Origin: CAVPEV01 sp963703555
GTDB lineage: Bacteria > Actinomycetota > Actinomycetes > Actinomycetales > Cellulomonadaceae
Length of the DNA: 64,000 nucleotides
Direction: 5' to 3'
NCBI GenBank assembly: GCA_963703555.1
Contig: CAVPEV010000046.1
Location: 62,001-126,000 of the forward strand
Below are positions 59,366-64,000 of this stretch, in pieces (the first letter of the stretch is position 1; each line of letters starts with the position of its first letter). The notes under the pieces are model-generated. The model ran no database searches. It saw only the letters and a list, made by a program, of their open reading frames with translations, and was not told the DNA's origin. Position numbers and translations under genes: made by a program.

Positions 59366-59649
59366 TGCACGTCGTCGCGAGCCTGGCGTCGCTGATCGTC
59401 TCGCTCTTCGTGCTGGTCCTGTTCGTGCGGCTGATCTTCGACTGGGTAGCGTTGTTCGCGCGGGACTGGCGCCCGCGCGGTGTCGCTCTGGTCGTGGCCG
59501 AGGCCACGTACACGGTCACGGACCCGCCGTTGCGGTTCCTGCGGCGCCTCATCCCACCGCTGACCATCGGAGCGGTCCGGCTGGACCTGGCGTTCCTCGT
59601 CCTGCTGCTGGCCTGCTCCGTGCTGCTGTCGCTGCTGAGCGCCCTGTGA
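59365..59649 (+). CDS. YggT-family membrane protein
   Basis: This 94-residue integral membrane protein of the YggT family has helix 1 (LASLIVSLFVLVLFVRLIFDWV), the conserved YTVTDPPLRFLRRLIPP loop and helix 2 (LDLAFLVLLLACSVLLSLL). It is regularly found between sepF and divIVA in Gram-positive bacteria. A role in division or envelope shape is suggested by context only. The ATG overlaps the sepF stop by one base. Confidence 0.92.
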   Translation: MHVVASLASLIVSLFVLVLFVRLIFDWVALFARDWRPRGVALVVAEATYTVTDPPLRFLRRLIPPLTIGAVRLDLAFLVLLLACSVLLSLLSAL

Positions 59650-59788
59650 CTCGCGCCGCCTGGGCGCCGGCACGCCGCGGCGCGCCCGTGCGCGGATGCG
59701 TCAACGCCGTGACACTCCGCTACGGTGACTCCAGACGGTCGGTGAACTCGCGCTGGCCTGAGCAGCTCGACCTGAAGAGGTGACGACG

Positions 59789-60520
59789 GTGGAACCGCTG
59801 ACCGCGGAAGAAGTGCTCCACGTGAAGTTCACGGCGACCAAGTTCCGCGAAGGTTACGACCAGGACGAGGTCGACGACTTCCTCGATCGGGTGGTCGCGA
59901 CGCTGCAGGGGCTCCAGGGTGAGAACGACGACCTGCGCGGCAAGCTCGCGGCAGCGGAGCGGCGCGTCGCCGAGCTGACCCGGCAGTCCGCCCGGACGGG
60001 CGAGCCGCCCGCCGAGGCCGAGCCCGAGCCGGCCCCGCGGTTCAGCGCACCAGCGCCGGTGGTGGCGCCCGTCCAGGTCGCGGCCGAGGCGGCGCCGATC
60101 GCGGTCAGCGCGCCCGTGCCGGTCGCCGGCGGGGAGCCGGAGTCCGCGACGGGGATGCTCATGCTGGCCCAGAAGCTGCACGACGACTACGTGCGCAGCG
60201 GCCAGGAGGAGGGTGAGCGGCTCATCGCCGAGGCCCGCGCCCAGGCGGCGCGGATCGTCCGCGAGGCGGAGGAGACCAGCGCCCGCACCCTGAGCCAGCT
60301 GGAGCAGGAGCGGTCATTGCTGGAGCGGAAGATCGACGAGCTGCGGGTCTTCGAGCGCGACTACCGCACGCGGCTGAAGAGCTACCTGGAGAACCTGCTC
60401 GGCGACCTGGACAACCGGGGCGGCGCGCTGGACAACCGGGGCGGCGCGCTGGACAGCCGGGGCGGCGCGCTGGCGTCGCCGCAGCCCGGACACGGCCTGC
60501 GCGACGGCCTGGGAATCTGA
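59789..60520 (+). CDS. divIVA: Polar growth/division protein DivIVA (Wag31)
   Basis: DivIVA is a coiled-coil scaffold at cell poles and septa. The 243-residue protein has the membrane-binding N-terminus (PLTAEEVLHVKFTATKFREGYDQDEVDDFLDRVV), an Ala/Pro-rich middle and a long coiled coil (about 115-205). It ends in a tail with three copies of LDNRGGA encoded by 21-bp repeats. GTG 59789 was chosen over 59780 because GAAGAGG lies 8 nt upstream of it. About 140 bp precede it, giving room for a separate promoter. Confidence 0.95.
   Translation: MEPLTAEEVLHVKFTATKFREGYDQDEVDDFLDRVVATLQGLQGENDDLRGKLAAAERRVAELTRQSARTGEPPAEAEPEPAPRFSAPAPVVAPVQVAAEAAPIAVSAPVPVAGGEPESATGMLMLAQKLHDDYVRSGQEEGERLIAEARAQAARIVREAEETSARTLSQLEQERSLLERKIDELRVFERDYRTRLKSYLENLLGDLDNRGGALDNRGGALDSRGGALASPQPGHGLRDGLGI
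60407..60469 (+). repeat. 21-bp tandem repeat in the divIVA C-terminus
   Basis: CTGGACAACCGGGGCGGCGCG occurs three times in tandem (60407-60469), the last copy with one change (AAC to AGC). Each unit encodes LDNRGGA or LDSRGGA, so copy-number changes would preserve frame. It is in the tail after the coiled coil. Confidence 0.95.
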
Positions 60521-60547
60521 CCTCGCCGGACGTCCGCGGTCCCGCAG

Positions 60548-60572
60548 GCGCCCGGAGCACGGTACCGGGCGC
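60548..60572. terminator. Possible terminator after divIVA
   Basis: GCGCCCGG and CCGGGCGC form a perfect 8-bp stem with a 9-nt loop, 28 bp after the divIVA stop and about 70 bp before the next gene. There is no strong T tract, so termination is plausible but unproven. Confidence 0.45.
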
Positions 60573-60641
60573 GTCGGGGTTGTGCTGGGCGCCGCGCACC
60601 CGTAGTCTCTGCGGACCTCACGACAGATCTGGGGGGTTCTC

Positions 60642-61100
60642 GTGACCGTCAACGACCCGGTGAGCGCGGCGCGACCGCGCACGCTACCCGACCTTGGCCG
60701 CCTGGCAGCCCGGCTGCCCGTGCGGCCGGGTGAGGACCCATGGTCCGCGGAGGAGCTCAGCAGCCTGACGGAGAGCCTGGTCGCCGAGATCGACCGGCTC
60801 ACTGCCGAGCTGGCCAAGGCCGATGCCGACCTGACCGAGCTGTTGCGCAACTCCGGGGACGGGGCCGGTGACGACCAGGCCGACTCCGGCTCGACGGCCC
60901 TGGAACGCGAGCACGAGCTGACACTGGTGAACAACGCCCGCGACATGTTGAACCAGACGTCCCACGCACTGGGCCGGATCGCCGCCGGGACCTTCGGTAC
61001 GTGCGAGTCGTGCGGCTCGCCCATCGGCAAGGCGCGGCTGCAGGCGTTCCCGCGGGCGGTGCTGTGCGTGACGTGCAAGCAGCGCGAGGAGCGTCGCTGA
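60642..61100 (+). CDS. TraR/DksA-type zinc-finger protein
   Basis: This 152-residue protein has an N-terminal helical region and a C-terminal C4 zinc finger (CESCGSPI...VLCVTCKQRE). It resembles the DksA/TraR proteins that act on RNA polymerase secondary-channel functions. It is larger than TraR and lacks DksA's acidic coiled-coil tip motif, so an RNA-polymerase role is an inference. GTG 60642 follows GGGGGG. It lies just upstream of lspA and rluD, the same order seen in mycobacteria and other actinobacteria. Confidence 0.88.
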   Translation: MTVNDPVSAARPRTLPDLGRLAARLPVRPGEDPWSAEELSSLTESLVAEIDRLTAELAKADADLTELLRNSGDGAGDDQADSGSTALEREHELTLVNNARDMLNQTSHALGRIAAGTFGTCESCGSPIGKARLQAFPRAVLCVTCKQREERR

Positions 61101-61121
61101 CGCGACCCTAGACTCCTGGGC

Positions 61122-61760
61122 GTGCCGACCGAGCCTGCCCCTGTCGTCGAGCCCGCCCGGCGGGTGCGACTCCTGCGACTGCTCGTCCTCCTGGCGGCGG
61201 GGACACTGGTGGTGGACCAGCTGACGAAGGCGTGGGCGATCGCGGCGCTGTCGGACGGTGTGGCCAGGCCGCTGCTCGGAGCCCTGTTCGGGCTGCGCCT
61301 CGTGTTCAACTCGGGTGCAGCCCTGTCCCTGGGGACCGGGATGACCGGCCTGCTCACCCTCGTTGCGTGCGCGGTCGTCGTCGTCGTCGTCCGCACCGCG
61401 CGTCGGCTGGGCTCGACCGGCTGGGCGGTAGCCCTGGGCCTGCTGCTCGGCGGGGCGCTGGGCAACCTCGTGGACCGGTTCCTGCGGGCGCCCGGGCCCG
61501 GTCGGGGGCACGTCGTCGACTTTCTCGCCTATGCGGACTGGTTCGTCGGGAACGTGGCGGACATCGCGATCGTCCTGGCGGCGGTGTTGCTGACCGTGCT
61601 GGCGGGCCGGGGTGTGCGGCCGGACGGCACCCGGGAGGGCGATCGCCGGTCGGCCGGTGGCGACGGCGCTCAGGCCGCGACCGACGTCGTGGCCGATCCG
61701 CCCGGCGACGCGTCCGACCGCGCTGGGCAGCCGACCCCGCCAGGGGGTCCCGATGCCTGA
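61122..61760 (+). CDS. lspA: Lipoprotein signal peptidase II LspA
   Basis: This membrane aspartic peptidase removes signal peptides from prolipoproteins. The 212-residue protein has four transmembrane helices. Catalytic Asp118 lies in GNLVDRF and Asp147 in NVADIAIV, and the conserved DQLTKAW and FNSGAALS segments are present. An unusually long hydrophilic C-terminal tail (about 45 residues rich in Gly, Asp, Ala) follows the last helix. GTG 61122 gives the first helix normally. The stop overlaps the rluD ATG by 8 nt. Confidence 0.95.
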   Translation: MPTEPAPVVEPARRVRLLRLLVLLAAGTLVVDQLTKAWAIAALSDGVARPLLGALFGLRLVFNSGAALSLGTGMTGLLTLVACAVVVVVVRTARRLGSTGWAVALGLLLGGALGNLVDRFLRAPGPGRGHVVDFLAYADWFVGNVADIAIVLAAVLLTVLAGRGVRPDGTREGDRRSAGGDGAQAATDVVADPPGDASDRAGQPTPPGGPDA

Positions 61761-62685
61761 CCTCAGGTCGCTGCCGGTGCCTGACGGCCTGGCCGGGGAG
61801 CGGGTGGACACGGGCGTGGCCCGGTTGCTGGGCCTGCCGCGACCGCGCGTCGCCGAGCTCGCCGCGGCCGGGGCGGTACGCGTCGACGGGCGGGTGCAGC
61901 GCAAGTCGGACCGCCTCGTGCCGGGCGCCTGGCTCGAGGTGGAGCTGCCCGATGTGGCCCCGCGGCAGGCCGTCGCGGCGGAGCCGGTCCCCGGCCTGCT
62001 GGTGGTGTACGACGACGCGGACCTCGTCGTCGTCGACAAGCCCGTGGGCGTGGCCGCGCACCCCTCGCCCGGCTGGACGGGGCCGACCGTCGTGGGTGCC
62101 CTGGCCGCCGCCGGGTACCGGGTCGCCACCTCGGGGGCGGCGGAGCGCCAGGGCGTGGTGCACCGGCTGGACGTGGGCACGTCGGGGCTCATGGTGGTCG
62201 CGAAGAGCGAGCACGCCTACCGCGTGCTGAAGCGGGCCTTCAAGGAGCGGACGGTGGACAAGGTGTACCACGCGCTTGTGCAGGGGCACCCGGAGCCCAC
62301 CGCGGGGACGATCGACGCACCCATCGGCCGGCACCCGAGCGCCGACTGGCGGATGGCCGTGGTCGCGGGCGGGCGCCCGTCGGTGACGCACTACCAGGTG
62401 CTGGAGATGCTGCCGGCGGCCTCGCTCGTCGAGGTGCGCCTGGAGACGGGCCGCACCCACCAGATCCGCGTGCACTTCGCCGCCATCCATCACCCGTGCG
62501 TGGGCGACCTCACCTACGGTGCGGACCCGGGCCTCGCGGAGCGGGCCGGCCTGCACCGCCAGTGGCTGCACGCGGTCCGGCTCGGCTTCGAGCACCCCAC
62601 CACCGGCCGTTGGCTGGAGCTCACGAGCGACTACCCGCAGGACCTGCAGGCCGCGCTCGCCGCCGTGCGCGGACCCCAGGGCTGA
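61753..62685 (+). CDS. Pseudouridine synthase, RluA/RluD family
   Basis: This 310-residue enzyme makes pseudouridine in 23S rRNA. It has an N-terminal S4 domain (RVDTGVARLLGLPRPRVAELAAAG), the catalytic motif HRLDVGTSGL with Asp140, VHRLD just before it, and ETGRTHQIRVHF. It belongs to the RluD/RluA group, as commonly found after lspA. ATG 61753 overlaps the lspA stop by 8 nt, so translation is coupled. Confidence 0.93.
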   Translation: MPDLRSLPVPDGLAGERVDTGVARLLGLPRPRVAELAAAGAVRVDGRVQRKSDRLVPGAWLEVELPDVAPRQAVAAEPVPGLLVVYDDADLVVVDKPVGVAAHPSPGWTGPTVVGALAAAGYRVATSGAAERQGVVHRLDVGTSGLMVVAKSEHAYRVLKRAFKERTVDKVYHALVQGHPEPTAGTIDAPIGRHPSADWRMAVVAGGRPSVTHYQVLEMLPAASLVEVRLETGRTHQIRVHFAAIHHPCVGDLTYGADPGLAERAGLHRQWLHAVRLGFEHPTTGRWLELTSDYPQDLQAALAAVRGPQG

Positions 62686-62722
62686 GCCGGGTCCGGGCGC
62701 CGCCCGACCTAGGATGGCGGGC

Positions 62723-64000
62723 ATGGCAGCCGCGGGCGGATCCGACTTCGTCCACCTCCACGCGCACACCGAGTACTCCATGCTCGACGGCGCCGCCCGG
62801 GTCGAGGACCTCCTCACCGAGGCGGAGCGGATCGGCCAGCGGGCGCTGGCGATCACCGACCACGGCTACCTGTTCGGGGCGTACGACTTCTGGTCGCGGG
62901 CGCGGGCGCACGGCATCAAGCCGATCGTGGGCGTCGAGGCGTACATGACGCCGGGAACCAGTCGGTTCGACCAGTCCCGGGTGCACTGGGGCGACGCCTC
63001 CCAGGCCGCCGACGACGTGTCGGCGCGCGGCGCCTACACCCACCTCACGCTGCTGTCCCGCACCACGGAGGGCATGCACAACCTCTTCCGGCTCGGCTCG
63101 TTGGCGTCCCTGGAGGGTCAGGTCGGCAAGTGGCCGCGGATCGACCGGGAGATCCTCTCGCGCTACGCCACAGGTCTCATCGGATTCTCGGGGTGCCCGT
63201 CCGGAGAGGTGCAGACGCGCCTGCGGCTCGGCCAGTGGGACGAAGCCGTCCGGGCCGCCGGCGAGCTGCAGGACATCTTCGGCCGAGACAACTTCTACGT
63301 GGAGGTCATGGACCACGGGCTGGAGATCGAGCGCCGGGTGATCGCCGATCTCGTGCGGCTGGCCACGACCATCGACGCTCCACTGGTGGCGACCAACGAC
63401 CTGCACTACACGCGCCGGGAGGACGCGACCGCCCACGAGGTGCTGCTGTGCGTCCAGTCGGGGTCGACGCTGGCCGATCCGGGCCGGTTCAAGTTCGACG
63501 CCGAGTCCTTCTACCTGCGCTCGGCGCAGGAGATGCGGGCCCAGTTCGCCGAGCTGCCGCAGGCGTGTGACGCGACGGTGCGCATCGCCGAGCAGTGCGA
63601 GGTCGAGTTCGCCACCGGCGCCAACTACATGCCCCGGTTCGACGTCCCGGCGGGGGAGAACGAGGACTCCTGGTTCGTCAAGGAGTTGGAGCGCGGCCTG
63701 CACCGGCGTTATCCCGGCGGGGTGCCTGACACGGTGCGCCGGCAGGCCGAGTACGAGGCGGGGGTCATCACCCAGCTGGGCTTCTCCGGCTACTTCCTCG
63801 TCGTCGCGGACTTCATCGGCTGGTCGAAGTCGCAGGGGATCCGGGTCGGACCCGGTCGCGGTTCGGCGGCCGGCTCCATGGCGTCCTATGCGCTGGGCAT
63901 CACCGAGCTGGACCCGCTGGTGCACGGGCTGATCTTCGAGCGGTTCCTCAACCCGGAGCGGGTGTCCTGGCCGGACATCGACGTGGACTTCGACGAGCGG
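62723..64000 (+). CDS. dnaE: DNA polymerase III alpha subunit DnaE (5' part, truncated by window end)
   Basis: This is the catalytic replicative polymerase subunit. The 426 residues present start AAAGGSDFVHLHAHTEYSMLDG, the PHP domain with its metal-binding HxHxE-type residues. They continue to LGFSGYFLVVADFI and VGPGRGSAAGSMASYALGITELDP, then RVSWPDIDVDFDER, which contains the first catalytic Asp pair. The frame is open to base 64000. The gene follows rluD after 37 bp. Confidence 0.96.
   Translation, partial: MAAAGGSDFVHLHAHTEYSMLDGAARVEDLLTEAERIGQRALAITDHGYLFGAYDFWSRARAHGIKPIVGVEAYMTPGTSRFDQSRVHWGDASQAADDVSARGAYTHLTLLSRTTEGMHNLFRLGSLASLEGQVGKWPRIDREILSRYATGLIGFSGCPSGEVQTRLRLGQWDEAVRAAGELQDIFGRDNFYVEVMDHGLEIERRVIADLVRLATTIDAPLVATNDLHYTRREDATAHEVLLCVQSGSTLADPGRFKFDAESFYLRSAQEMRAQFAELPQACDATVRIAEQCEVEFATGANYMPRFDVPAGENEDSWFVKELERGLHRRYPGGVPDTVRRQAEYEAGVITQLGFSGYFLVVADFIGWSKSQGIRVGPGRGSAAGSMASYALGITELDPLVHGLIFERFLNPERVSWPDIDVDFDER

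Noticed and set aside
1..64000. tRNA or rRNA genes
   Set aside because: I saw no tRNA arm patterns or rRNA-like conserved stretches in the gaps. A covariance-model search would be needed to be certain.

Overview
This is a 64 kb stretch of chromosome from a very GC-rich actinobacterium. It fits the order Micrococcales, and possibly Cellulomonadaceae or a relative. The assignment rests on overall composition, on GTG starts, and on gene orders typical of Actinomycetota: cinA-clgR-DUF3046-recA-recX-rny-miaB, miaA-dapF-hflX-lexA-nrdR, and a complete dcw cluster with sepF and divIVA but no ftsA. MurE lacks the usual meso-DAP-specificity motif, which fits Micrococcales whose peptidoglycan contains Lys or Orn. 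The genus cannot be fixed by reading alone. I saw no rRNA, tRNA or CRISPR array.

Region 1 (1-14.25 kb) is DNA repair and RNA processing. It holds the end of a CinA-type gene, a ClgR-like regulator, the very large helicase Lhr on the minus strand, a DUF3046 protein, a membrane-anchored phosphodiesterase-like protein, a metallo-beta-lactamase-fold protein, recA behind a perfect LexA box, recX, RNase Y and miaB. Region 2 (14.3-18.3 kb) interrupts the usual miaB-to-miaA neighbourhood. It contains an intact IS3-family element with matching inverted repeats and a GGG target duplication, a secreted PKD-like protein with a DUF6318-type lipoprotein, and two tandem YbjN proteins. Region 3 (18.3-25.4 kb) has a class III dioxygenase-like protein, miaA, dapF, a thioredoxin-like protein, an RsmC-like methyltransferase, an unknown secreted protein and hflX.

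Region 4 (25.4-41.6 kb) has a DinG-like helicase, then lexA and a membrane LysM protein reading away from each other over two LexA boxes. It continues with nrdR, a serA/aldo-keto reductase pair, a secreted matrixin-like protease, HelD, a PAC2 protein, an MFS transporter, a cold-shock gene with a clear terminator, a spermidine synthase-like gene, a HEPN-dinB operon whose LexA box lies inside a recognisable promoter, and a DUF3040 protein. Region 5 (42.1-60.5 kb) is the cell-wall and division cluster mraZ-rsmH-ftsL-ftsI-murE-murF-mraY-murD-ftsW-murG::murC-ftsQ-ftsZ-pgeF-sepF-yggT-divIVA. It starts at an operator of 10-bp-phased repeats. Most internal junctions overlap by 1 to 8 nt, so translation is probably coupled. 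Region 6 (60.6-64 kb) has a TraR/DksA-type zinc-finger protein, lspA, an RluD-type synthase and the 5' part of dnaE.

The most distinctive features are an in-frame MurG-MurC fusion, the DDPH motif in MurE, and a visible SOS regulon of recA, lexA, the LysM division-inhibitor candidate and HEPN-dinB. Two in-phase coding tandem repeats, at the N-terminus of RsmH and the C-terminus of DivIVA, also stand out. I found no convincing wholly novel defence or biosynthetic system. The strongest leads are the fusion and the SOS-controlled HEPN and LysM genes.
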